Source: JBGTBD01 sp041749475
GTDB taxonomy: Bacteria; Pseudomonadota; Alphaproteobacteria; Rickettsiales; UBA998
Assembly: GCA_041749475.1 (NCBI GenBank)
Contig: JBGTBD010000019.1
Coordinates: forward strand, 1 to 64,000
Length of the DNA: 64,000 nucleotides
Direction: 5' to 3'
Made by a program: the position numbers and the translations under genes. The notes beneath the pieces are model-generated. The model saw only the letters and a list, made by a program, of their open reading frames with translations, was not told where the DNA came from and did not search any database. This document shows positions 26,176-33,562 of this stretch, piece after piece (position 1 is the first letter of the stretch; every line of letters starts with the position of its first letter).

Positions 26176-26763
26176 ATGAGTACACTTGATGCCGCTGGAC
26201 AGAAATTACTCTTCATCGAAGCGCGAACCCATTCCGCATGGCTGGATAAACCAGTCGATGAGGAGCTGCTGAAACAGATTCATGACCTCTGCAAGTTTGG
26301 CCCTACGTCCGTTAATTGCTGCCCCATGCGCATCGTCTTCGTGAAGTCGAAAGAGGCCAAGGAAAAACTGAAACCATGCCTCGCTGAAGGTAATGTGGCA
26401 AAGACCATGGCCGCCCCCGTCATCGCCCTGATTGCGATGGATATGGAGTTCTACGAAAAACTGCCCAGACTCTTCCCCCACACGGACGCCCGTTCATGGT
26501 TCGTGGGGAATGAGGACTACATCACATCCACCGCCTTCCGTAACTCCTCGCTGCAAGGCGCATATTTCATGCTCGCGGCCCGCGCACTAGGTCTTGATTG
26601 TGGCCCGATGTCCGGTTTCGATAACGCGAAACTGGACGAGGCCTTCTTCAGCGGCACGAAATTTAAATCCAATTTCATCTGCAGTCTGGGATACGGTGAC
26701 GCGTCCAAACTATACCCCCGTTCCCCACGCTTCGAATTCGACGAAGTGAACACGATTGTCTGA
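26176..26763 (+). CDS. Nitroreductase-family protein, RutE/HadB-like (malonic semialdehyde reductase)
   Basis: A 195-residue flavin-dependent nitroreductase-fold protein. FGPTSVNCCPMRIVFVKSKEAKEKL and the C-terminal region (FICSLGYGDASKLYPRSPRFEFDEV) match the RutE/HadB subgroup, members of which reduce malonic semialdehyde or related substrates. The ATG at 26176 follows GGAG at 6-nt spacing. No other rut genes are near, so the in vivo substrate is uncertain. Confidence 0.85.
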   Translation: MSTLDAAGQKLLFIEARTHSAWLDKPVDEELLKQIHDLCKFGPTSVNCCPMRIVFVKSKEAKEKLKPCLAEGNVAKTMAAPVIALIAMDMEFYEKLPRLFPHTDARSWFVGNEDYITSTAFRNSSLQGAYFMLAARALGLDCGPMSGFDNAKLDEAFFSGTKFKSNFICSLGYGDASKLYPRSPRFEFDEVNTIV

Positions 26764-26764
26764 T

Positions 26765-27133
26765 ATGGCATACGACAAGAATAATATTTTCGCAAAAATC
26801 CTGCGTGGCGAGATTCCCTGCAAGAAGGTGCATGAGGATGGTGCGGTACTGGCGTTCGAGGATATTTCTCCATCCGCACCGACGCATGTGCTGGTGATTC
26901 CCAAAGGCGAGTATATCTCCTTCGAGGATTTTACCGCAAAAGCGGATGACAAGACCATCGCCACTTTCTTCAAGACCGTTCGCATGCTGGTCGAAAAACT
27001 GGGCGTCACAGAAAACGGTTTCCGCCTCATCACCAACCACGGCGAACACGGCTCCCAATCCGTCCCGCATTTCCATGTGCATATATTGGGGGGTCGTACG
27101 TTGGGTGCGTTACTGCCGGACGATAAAAATTAA
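26765..27133 (+). CDS. HIT-family nucleotide hydrolase/transferase (HinT-like)
   Basis: A 122-residue histidine-triad protein with the motif HFHVHILGGR near the C-terminus and the FEDISPSAPTHVLVIPK segment of HinT-like proteins, which hydrolyse nucleotide phosphoramidates. I chose the ATG at 26765 because the frame otherwise opens with a TTG inside the previous gene. In many alphaproteobacteria a HIT gene follows hisE; here the nitroreductase gene separates them. Confidence 0.88.
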   Translation: MAYDKNNIFAKILRGEIPCKKVHEDGAVLAFEDISPSAPTHVLVIPKGEYISFEDFTAKADDKTIATFFKTVRMLVEKLGVTENGFRLITNHGEHGSQSVPHFHVHILGGRTLGALLPDDKN

Positions 27134-27134
27134 C

Positions 27135-27212
27135 TGTCATCCCCGCGGAAGCGGGGATCCATGGTGCAGTATACGCTACGAAAATGGATTCCCGCTTTCG
27201 CGGGAATGACAT
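27135..27212. repeat. Palindromic intergenic repeat element (nested inverted repeats)
   Basis: Two arms, 27135-27163 (GTCATCCCCGCGG...GGATCCA) and 27185-27212 (TGGATTCCCGC...GGAATGACA), are inverted copies, and each arm is itself a hairpin (CCCCGC-GGAA-GCGGGG; CCCGC-TTTC-GCGGG). It starts right after the HIT stop codon and ends before maf. This design is typical of dispersed REP-like elements; a related degenerate copy lies at 62751-62800. It may also end transcripts from both sides. Confidence 0.8.
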
Positions 27213-27221
27213 AATAGGAAA

Positions 27222-27785
27222 TTAGCGCAACGCCGCCAGCATCTGGCAGGTCTCCATCACCGGCAACCCCACCACATTCGTATAAGACCCATGTACCGCC
27301 TTCACGAATAGTGCTGCTTTACCCTGGATCGCATATCCCCCCGCCCGGCCTTCCCATTCACCGCTGGCGATATACCAATCAATTTCATTCGGGTGGAGAG
27401 CTTTAAACTGCACCTGCGTCATCACACACCGCGCCTGCGCCAGATCTTTCGCCAACAACTGCACTGCCGTATACACCCGATGACGCCGACCGGAAAGCTT
27501 GGAGAGAAACAGGCGTGCCTCTTTCTCGTCCATAGGTTTGCACAGAATCCGCCGCCCGATAGCGACCACCGTATCCGCCGCCAGCACTGCCGACTCCGGA
27601 TGCAGCGTATGCACGGCGGCCGCTTTCTCCTGCGCGATGCGCTTTACATACACCTCTGGCAACTCACCCTTACGCGGTGACTCGTCGATATCCGGTGCGA
27701 TGATAGATGTGGGAACAATATCGACCTGCGCCAGCAGGTCGCGGCGGCGGGGGGAGGCGGAGGCAAGGATAAATGGCAAAGGCAT
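27222..27785 (-). CDS. Maf-family nucleotide pyrophosphatase
   Basis: House-cleaning nucleoside triphosphate pyrophosphatase. The SxSPRR signature (LASASPRRRDLL), the DIDES block (APDIDESPRKGE) and the AADTVVAIGRRIL block are present. The ATG at 27785 gives the standard MPLPFILASASPRR N-terminus; 187 residues. Base specificity (dTTP/UTP or m7GTP type) is not assigned. It lies downstream of infA on the same strand. Confidence 0.93.
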   Translation of the reverse strand: MPLPFILASASPRRRDLLAQVDIVPTSIIAPDIDESPRKGELPEVYVKRIAQEKAAAVHTLHPESAVLAADTVVAIGRRILCKPMDEKEARLFLSKLSGRRHRVYTAVQLLAKDLAQARCVMTQVQFKALHPNEIDWYIASGEWEGRAGGYAIQGKAALFVKAVHGSYTNVVGLPVMETCQMLAALR

Positions 27786-27813
27786 GTCTTTGCGCCCCCG
27801 TTTACAAAAAGGA

Positions 27814-28032
27814 TTATTTGTGGCGGAACTTGATGCGCGCTTTGGAGAGATCATACGGCGTCATCTCGACCGTGACCTTGTCGCCGGCGAGCACGCGGAT
27901 GCGGTTCTTGCGCATACGGCCAGAGCTATGCGCCAGCACTTCATGGCCATTATCCAGTTTCACCTGAAACATGGTGTTGGGGAGTACTTCAAGTACCGTC
28001 CCTTCGAATTCGATGAGTTCTTCTTTAGACAT
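27814..28032 (-). CDS. infA: Translation initiation factor IF-1
   Basis: A 72-residue S1/OB-fold protein, sequence MSKEELIEFEGTVLEVLPN... with the conserved GHEVLAHSSGRMRKNRIRVLAGDKV block. The ATG at 28032 is preceded by GAGG at 4 nt. Positioned between the UPF0262 gene and maf, a common alphaproteobacterial arrangement. Confidence 0.97.
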   Translation of the reverse strand: MSKEELIEFEGTVLEVLPNTMFQVKLDNGHEVLAHSSGRMRKNRIRVLAGDKVTVEMTPYDLSKARIKFRHK

Positions 28033-28071
28033 TAAACCTCTGATTTTCTTGGGGCAAACCTCTAACACACC

Positions 28072-28551
28072 CTATTTGATATGTAAAACGCAAATTAAGG
28101 TGAACAGACGCCGCGCCGTGTCGAAATCCATCTCGATTTTATCCTTCAGCATATCTTTCAGCAATTGGGAGCCTTCGTTATGCACCCCCCGGCGACCCAT
28201 ATCCACCGCTTCCACCCGGTAGTTATTGGCCATCTTGATGGCCTCAAAGTAGCTCTCACAAATGAGGAAATAATCTTTAATAATTTTTTTCAAAGGAAAA
28301 ACAGGCACTTGAACCAGATGCGGTGTTTTCAGCGTCGCCGAGGAAATGCTGAGATGCATCCGGTTCTCGCGCACGCTCAGGAAGACTTTATACGGCCCCG
28401 CGTTGATGCCGATGGGCGCGAACTGGTTATTATGTACGATGTCGATCAGCGCGATCATGCGCTCATGTTCGACCTCGGGAGCGCGCTTGATGATGCTTGC
28501 ATCGTCGAGCGTGATTGCTTCAATCCGCTCGGTGCGCTCCCCCGGCTTCAT
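28072..28551 (-). CDS. UPF0262 family protein
   Basis: A 159-residue protein matching the alphaproteobacterial UPF0262 family (EHERMIALIDIVHNNQFAPI...GPYKVFLSVRENRMHLSI...MGRRGVHNEGSQLLKDML). No function is established. Its ATG overlaps the hisD stop by one base (TAATG), the usual coupling with hisD in this class. Confidence 0.88.
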   Translation of the reverse strand: MKPGERTERIEAITLDDASIIKRAPEVEHERMIALIDIVHNNQFAPIGINAGPYKVFLSVRENRMHLSISSATLKTPHLVQVPVFPLKKIIKDYFLICESYFEAIKMANNYRVEAVDMGRRGVHNEGSQLLKDMLKDKIEMDFDTARRLFTLICVLHIK

Positions 28552-29843
28552 TACTGCTCACCCCGGATAATGACCGAGAGCGCATGCGCCCCCAACCCTT
28601 CGGCTTCAGCGAGCGCTGCCGTTGCGCTGGCGAGGGCGCGGAAGGCATCCGGGCTGCACCCGATCAGCGACGTCTTCTTGATGAAATCATAGACCGACAA
28701 GCCGGACGAGAACCGCGCTGCGCCCGTGGTCGGAAGCACGTGCGACGGCCCGGCGATATAATCCCCGATCGCCTCAGGTGTATGATGCCCGATAAAAATC
28801 GCCCCCGCGTGACGGATGGATTTCAGGAGCGGCTCCGGGTCAGCGACCATGAGCTCCAGATGCTCCGGAGCAATGACATCTACGATGGCAGGCATCTCTT
28901 TCACATTGCCGACAAGAATGGTGACACCATGGGTCCGGATGGAATACTCGGCGATCTCCTTACGTGGAAGGGTAGAAAGTACTTTTTCTATTTCATGATC
29001 CACTGCATCGGCCAACGCTGCATCATCCGTAATCAGCACCGATTGTGCATCCCTGTCATGCTCGGCTTGCGACAGTAAATCCGCTGCTACCCAAGCAGGA
29101 TTAGCGGTCTTATCCGCCAGCACCAGAATCTCCGACGGGCCAGCGATGGTGTCGATGCCGACGATGCCGAACACCTGCCGCTTCGCTTCCGCCACATAGG
29201 CATTGCCGGGGCCGACGATTTTATCGACAGCCGTAATGGTCTCCGTGCCGTACGCGAGCGCGGCGACTGCCTGTGCTCCGCCGATTTTATACACCTCATC
29301 CACGCCTGCGATCTTCGCCGCATAAAGCACTGCCGGATTGATGGCGCCACGCGGCGTCGGCGCGACCATGACGAGCCGCTTCACCCCCGCCGCTTTCGCG
29401 GGGATCGCGTTCATCAACACGGAACTGGGATAGGACGCTGTGCCGCCGGGAACATATAATCCAACAGCGTCGATCGCGCTCCAGCGCATGCCCAGACGCA
29501 CCCCCAGCGCGTCCGTATAATCCGTATCCGCCGGACGCTGGTCGGCATGAAAGGCGCGGATGCGCTCTGCGGCCAAACGCAACGCGGCTTTCACCGGTTC
29601 CGGACACGCGACTTCCGCCGCCGCGATTTCTTCTGCACTGACGCGCATGGTAGTGGCGGTATAGTCGATATGGTCGAATTGTTTAGTATAGGAAAGCAGG
29701 GCCGCATCGCCCTTGGTTTTCACTGACTGCAGAATATCGCTGACCGTTCCGGCCACGGAGGATTCCGACACGCGCCGCGCATCGAGCGACGCTTTCAGTT
29801 GCGCTGCGAAATCAGGTGCGGAGGCGGAAAGACGCTTAAGCAT
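28551..29843 (-). CDS. hisD: Histidinol dehydrogenase
   Basis: NAD-dependent enzyme for the last two oxidations of histidine synthesis. Conserved blocks are YVPGGTASYPSSVLMNAIPAKAAGVKR, the Zn-binding/catalytic SQAEHDRDAQ, GVTILV, IAPEHLEL and GPSHVLPTTGAARF. The ATG at 29843 overlaps the hisG stop by 8 nt; the frame opens 11 codons earlier inside hisG. 430 residues. Confidence 0.96.
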   Translation of the reverse strand: MLKRLSASAPDFAAQLKASLDARRVSESSVAGTVSDILQSVKTKGDAALLSYTKQFDHIDYTATTMRVSAEEIAAAEVACPEPVKAALRLAAERIRAFHADQRPADTDYTDALGVRLGMRWSAIDAVGLYVPGGTASYPSSVLMNAIPAKAAGVKRLVMVAPTPRGAINPAVLYAAKIAGVDEVYKIGGAQAVAALAYGTETITAVDKIVGPGNAYVAEAKRQVFGIVGIDTIAGPSEILVLADKTANPAWVAADLLSQAEHDRDAQSVLITDDAALADAVDHEIEKVLSTLPRKEIAEYSIRTHGVTILVGNVKEMPAIVDVIAPEHLELMVADPEPLLKSIRHAGAIFIGHHTPEAIGDYIAGPSHVLPTTGAARFSSGLSVYDFIKKTSLIGCSPDAFRALASATAALAEAEGLGAHALSVIIRGEQ

Positions 29844-30489
29844 GCGTCGCCTCGCGGAACGCTTCGAGCAACGCATTCAGCGGCTCGCCCATCGTCTTAT
29901 ACGCCGCGCGGTTGATGATAAGGCGAGAGGAGACATCCGTGATCTTTTCCACCTCGACCAGCCCGTTGGCTTTCAGCGTCGCACCGGAGGAGACAAGGTC
30001 AACGATGCGCTCGCATAAACCCAGTGAAGGCGCTAACTCCATCGCCCCGTTCAGCTTGATGCATTCCGCCTGCACCCCGCGCTTGGCGAAATATTCCTGC
30101 GTGATGCGCGGATATTTGGTGGCGACGCGGATATGGCTCCAGCGTGAAGGGTCGTCATGTGCCGCAATCGCTTCCGGCTCGGCGACCGATAGGCGGCAAT
30201 GCCCGATATTGAGATCGAGCGGCGCATAGATGTCGGGATAATTGAACTCCATCAACACATCGCTCCCCGCCACCCCCACCTGCGCCCCGCCATAAGCGAC
30301 GAAGGTGGCCACATCGAAACTCCTGACCCGGATCAACCCGAATTCAGGCCGATTCGTCGAGAATTGCAACCGACGATCCCCCTCATCGAAAAACGCTTCC
30401 TCCGGCACGATACCCGCAGCATTCAGCAACGGCTGAAGCTCTTTCAGGATACGTCCCTTGGGGACAGCGATGATGATGGGCTGGGTCAT
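29836..30489 (-). CDS. hisG: ATP phosphoribosyltransferase catalytic subunit, short form
   Basis: First enzyme of histidine synthesis. At 217 residues it is the short form (HisG-S), which lacks the C-terminal regulatory domain and needs the HisZ subunit for activity and feedback control. AVPKGRILKELQPLL, the VGVAGSDVLMEF loop and the PRPP-binding ERIVDLVSSGATLKANGL are visible. The start follows AGAGGATAACC. HisZ is not in the window. The DUF2971 gene ends 4 nt before its ATG, right at its ribosome-binding site. Confidence 0.95.
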   Translation of the reverse strand: MTQPIIIAVPKGRILKELQPLLNAAGIVPEEAFFDEGDRRLQFSTNRPEFGLIRVRSFDVATFVAYGGAQVGVAGSDVLMEFNYPDIYAPLDLNIGHCRLSVAEPEAIAAHDDPSRWSHIRVATKYPRITQEYFAKRGVQAECIKLNGAMELAPSLGLCERIVDLVSSGATLKANGLVEVEKITDVSSRLIINRAAYKTMGEPLNALLEAFREATHA

Positions 30490-30493
30490 AAGG

Positions 30494-31477
30494 TTATCCT
30501 CTAAAGGATATTTGAGAAAAATCCACTAGGCAGTTATTTATTCCGTTGCTTTTTAATAGTAGATTCATCGCATGTTTGTTGATGGGACTCATTAAAAGGG
30601 GCCCTAAAAGTAATTTAGTAACCTTATCTGGTCTAAACGCAAACTCTACATAGGGTTTTATAAGGTTATTTTTTCCAATAAAATCAACTTCATAAGATAA
30701 TTTATCAGGAATTAAGCAAACTACTCTTGCTTCGCATTCATGATAAAAGGAACTGTATTTGCATGTGAGTATGTCTAATATACATATTTCAGTTAACCAG
30801 CTCCACCAAGCCTTTACAACATCTTCATTTTCTATCGGAAAATCTTTTGTATAATTTGCAGTTAAGCTTTTGCAAACCTCTTCTAAAAACTCTTCCGCAA
30901 AATTTTTCTTTTTCTCAAATGAGCTATAATTTACCTGACTTGAAAATAGCTGGTAGTTATCAGGAATCTGAAATACCTGTTCTGGGGCTTCGGCAGGAAA
31001 ACCAATTGCACACCCTTTTCCGTAATCTGAATATGCCAACCACTGGCTTAAATTATCTCCTTGGGTGCTAAAGCTAGCTACATATATATCAAATATGGGA
31101 AAGACATCCTCCTCAATATTTCTATAACCAAGATTAAACATCTCTTCTTTGACGGTTTCATTGTGGCAACGAAGTGAAAGTGAAATTTTTAGAAATGCTA
31201 ACAGAGCAGCGAATAATGCCGCAGCGTCTTGTAGTTTGGCAATGCTAAGTTTGGTAATCATCTGAGGAACCAAAGTTTCTAAAATTTTCATTCCCTCATC
31301 TAATTCTGAAGAATCATTTAGATAGCGCGCCTCTGTAAATCGAAGGGTTTTTTGTTTTAGTATATTTAATGTGGCTTCAAGATTTGTGTAATGAAAAACT
31401 GTATCTATGTCTTTGCTACCAAAGTGCTTTTTTAACAAAGCATTTCGGGTAACCACCAATTGGTTTTGTGCCGTCAT
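30494..31477 (-). CDS. DUF2971-family protein, AT-rich, probably acquired
   Basis: A 327-residue cytosolic protein matching the DUF2971 pattern: FHYTNLEATLNILKQKTLRFTEARYLNDSSELDEGM near the N-terminus, then VASFSTQGDNLSQWLAYSDYGKGCAIGF in the middle and FRPDKVTKLLLGPLL near the C-terminus. No function is established. Base composition is strikingly AT-rich compared with murA and hisG on either side, suggesting horizontal acquisition. It is nonetheless perfectly fitted: its ATG overlaps the murA stop (TAATG) and its stop abuts the hisG Shine-Dalgarno. Confidence 0.82.
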   Translation of the reverse strand: MTAQNQLVVTRNALLKKHFGSKDIDTVFHYTNLEATLNILKQKTLRFTEARYLNDSSELDEGMKILETLVPQMITKLSIAKLQDAAALFAALLAFLKISLSLRCHNETVKEEMFNLGYRNIEEDVFPIFDIYVASFSTQGDNLSQWLAYSDYGKGCAIGFPAEAPEQVFQIPDNYQLFSSQVNYSSFEKKKNFAEEFLEEVCKSLTANYTKDFPIENEDVVKAWWSWLTEICILDILTCKYSSFYHECEARVVCLIPDKLSYEVDFIGKNNLIKPYVEFAFRPDKVTKLLLGPLLMSPINKHAMNLLLKSNGINNCLVDFSQISFRG

Positions 31478-32772
31478 TAAGCAACCCTTGAAATCTGCGC
31501 CCCACAGGCGTTCAGCTTCTCTTCCAGCCGTTCATAGCCCCGGTCGAGGTGGTAGACGCGGTGGATGATGGTCTCGCCGGGAGCGGCTAGACCTGCGATG
31601 ACGAGGCTTACGGAAGCGCGCAGGTCGGTCGCCATCACTTCCGCGCCTTTCAGTTCTTTCACGCCGCGCACCAGCGCGGAGGAGCCGTGGACGGTGACGT
31701 TCGCGCCCATCCGCGTCAATTCCGGCACGTGCATGAAGCGATTCTCGAAAATCGTCTCGGTGATCATGGAAGCACCACTCGCCATGCTCATCAACCCCAT
31801 GAACTGCGCCTGCATGTCGGTCGGGAAACCGGGATAGGGCTGGGTCATGACATCGACGCCCATCAACCCGTCCGGGCAGGTGACGCGGAGTCCCGCGTCG
31901 GTATCATGAAACAGCACGCCCGCTTCCTCGAACTTTTCGGTGACGGAGGTCATGATGCGCGAATCGATTCCCGTCAGCGTCACGTCCCCTTTGGTGATGG
32001 CGGCGCAGGCGATATAGGTTCCCGCTTCGATGCGGTCACAGATGACGGGATGCGTCGCGCCATGAAGTTTTTCAACGCCCTCGATAGTCAACGTATCCGT
32101 GCCGATGCCCTGGATTTTCGCGCCCATCAGGACGAGGCAATTAGCAAGGTCGGTCACTTCCGGCTCACGCGCGGCATTTTGCAAAATGGTTGTGCCTTCT
32201 GCCAGCGTCGCTGCCATCAAAATATTCTCGGTCGCGCCGACGGAGACTTTCTCGAAGTTGATGGTGGTTCCCTTTAGCCGCCCGTTGCAGGAGGCTTGCA
32301 CATACCCGCCTGTCAACTCAATGGTCGCGCCCAATTCTTCCAGCGCTTTCAGATGCAAATCGATAGGCCGCGTCCCGATGGCGCATCCGCCGGGGAGTGA
32401 CACCCGCGCCGACCCGAACCGCGCGAGGAGGGGGCCAAGCACCAGCACCGAAGCCCGCATGGTGCGCACAAGGTCATACGGCGCAGTGAGATTGTGGATA
32501 TTCTGGGCTTTCAACCGCAATATGCGCCCAGCAGTATGCTTATTACGCAGCCGGAAATCCTCCGACTGATCCACCATCGTCAACTCCACCCCATGCTGCA
32601 TGAGGAGCTTCGCCATGGTGATGATGTCCGCAAGATAGGGGACATTCGTGAAGGTGATTTCCTCTTCCGACAATAATGCCGCGCACATCAAGGGAAGCGC
32701 CGCATTCTTCGCCCCGCTGATGGCAATCGTCCCGTGAAGGGTATTGCCCCCGATGATCTTGATTTTATCCAT
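31477..32772 (-). CDS. murA: UDP-N-acetylglucosamine 1-carboxyvinyltransferase
   Basis: First committed step of peptidoglycan synthesis, adding enolpyruvate from PEP to UDP-GlcNAc. The active-site cysteine is Cys130 in LPGGCAIGTRPIDLHL; a Cys here is the fosfomycin-sensitive form. The ATG at 32772 gives MDKIKIIGGNTLHGTIAISGAKNAALP, the standard N-terminus, 5 nt after the dcd stop. 431 residues. Confidence 0.97.
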   Translation of the reverse strand: MDKIKIIGGNTLHGTIAISGAKNAALPLMCAALLSEEEITFTNVPYLADIITMAKLLMQHGVELTMVDQSEDFRLRNKHTAGRILRLKAQNIHNLTAPYDLVRTMRASVLVLGPLLARFGSARVSLPGGCAIGTRPIDLHLKALEELGATIELTGGYVQASCNGRLKGTTINFEKVSVGATENILMAATLAEGTTILQNAAREPEVTDLANCLVLMGAKIQGIGTDTLTIEGVEKLHGATHPVICDRIEAGTYIACAAITKGDVTLTGIDSRIMTSVTEKFEEAGVLFHDTDAGLRVTCPDGLMGVDVMTQPYPGFPTDMQAQFMGLMSMASGASMITETIFENRFMHVPELTRMGANVTVHGSSALVRGVKELKGAEVMATDLRASVSLVIAGLAAPGETIIHRVYHLDRGYERLEEKLNACGAQISRVA

Positions 32773-32777
32773 AGGTT

Positions 32778-33362
32778 TTAAGCTTTTCGCTGGGCGGAGA
32801 GGAGCGGCTCGACCTTCGGCAACGTCACCCCGGTCTGCTTCATGTACTTCCCCTTGCGGTCGCCGTAGGATGTTTCGCATAATGAATCCGCTTTCAGGAA
32901 CAGGAATTGGCACGCACCTTCATTGGCGTAAATCTTGGCTGGCAGGGGCGTCGTGTTGGAAAACTCCAGCGTCACATGCCCTTCCCATTCCGGTTCAAGT
33001 GGCGTGACGTTGACGATGATACCGCACCGCGCATAGGTGCTTTTACCGACGCAGATCACCAGCACATCGCGCGGGATACGGAAATACTCGACCGTCCGCG
33101 CCAGCGCAAAACTATTGGGCGGGATGACGCAGACATCCGTCTCCCGATCCACGAATCCCTTGCTGCTGAAATCCTTGGGGTCAACGACCGCGGAATCGAC
33201 GTTGGTAAAAATCTTGAATTCCGAGGAAACCCGTGCGTCATACCCGTAGGACGACACCCCGTATGAGATAACCCCCTCACGGGTCAACCCTTCCACGTAC
33301 GGCTCAATCATGCCTTGTTCTTTCGCCATCTTGCGAATCCAATGGTCGGGCATTACGGACAT
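32778..33362 (-). CDS. dcd: dCTP deaminase
   Basis: Makes dUTP from dCTP for thymidylate synthesis. KSTYARCGIIVNVTPLEPEWEGHVTLEFSN contains the catalytic region and the trimer-interface residues, and SSYGYDARVSSEFKIF the nucleotide-binding segment. 194 residues. The ATG at 33362 follows GGGGAG. The gap 33363-33562 (200 nt) before the next gene holds no open frame that I trust and no promoter I can place with confidence. Confidence 0.95.
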   Translation of the reverse strand: MSVMPDHWIRKMAKEQGMIEPYVEGLTREGVISYGVSSYGYDARVSSEFKIFTNVDSAVVDPKDFSSKGFVDRETDVCVIPPNSFALARTVEYFRIPRDVLVICVGKSTYARCGIIVNVTPLEPEWEGHVTLEFSNTTPLPAKIYANEGACQFLFLKADSLCETSYGDRKGKYMKQTGVTLPKVEPLLSAQRKA

Positions 33363-33562
33363 GGAGGCTCCCCTTTGTGTATTTTTCCCACCTTATGCGA
33401 AGCAAGCGGGCTGATGCAAGCATTGGTTAAATTTCGGCTGGCCAGAGCCGATGCAGGGCGGTAACGTACAACCAAAGGTTTAGTTGTGCGCCACATGGTC
33501 TCTTGATACCACGCGTTGCATACTATGCTTTCGGCTACTACTAACATGTCGAACGGGGTGAC

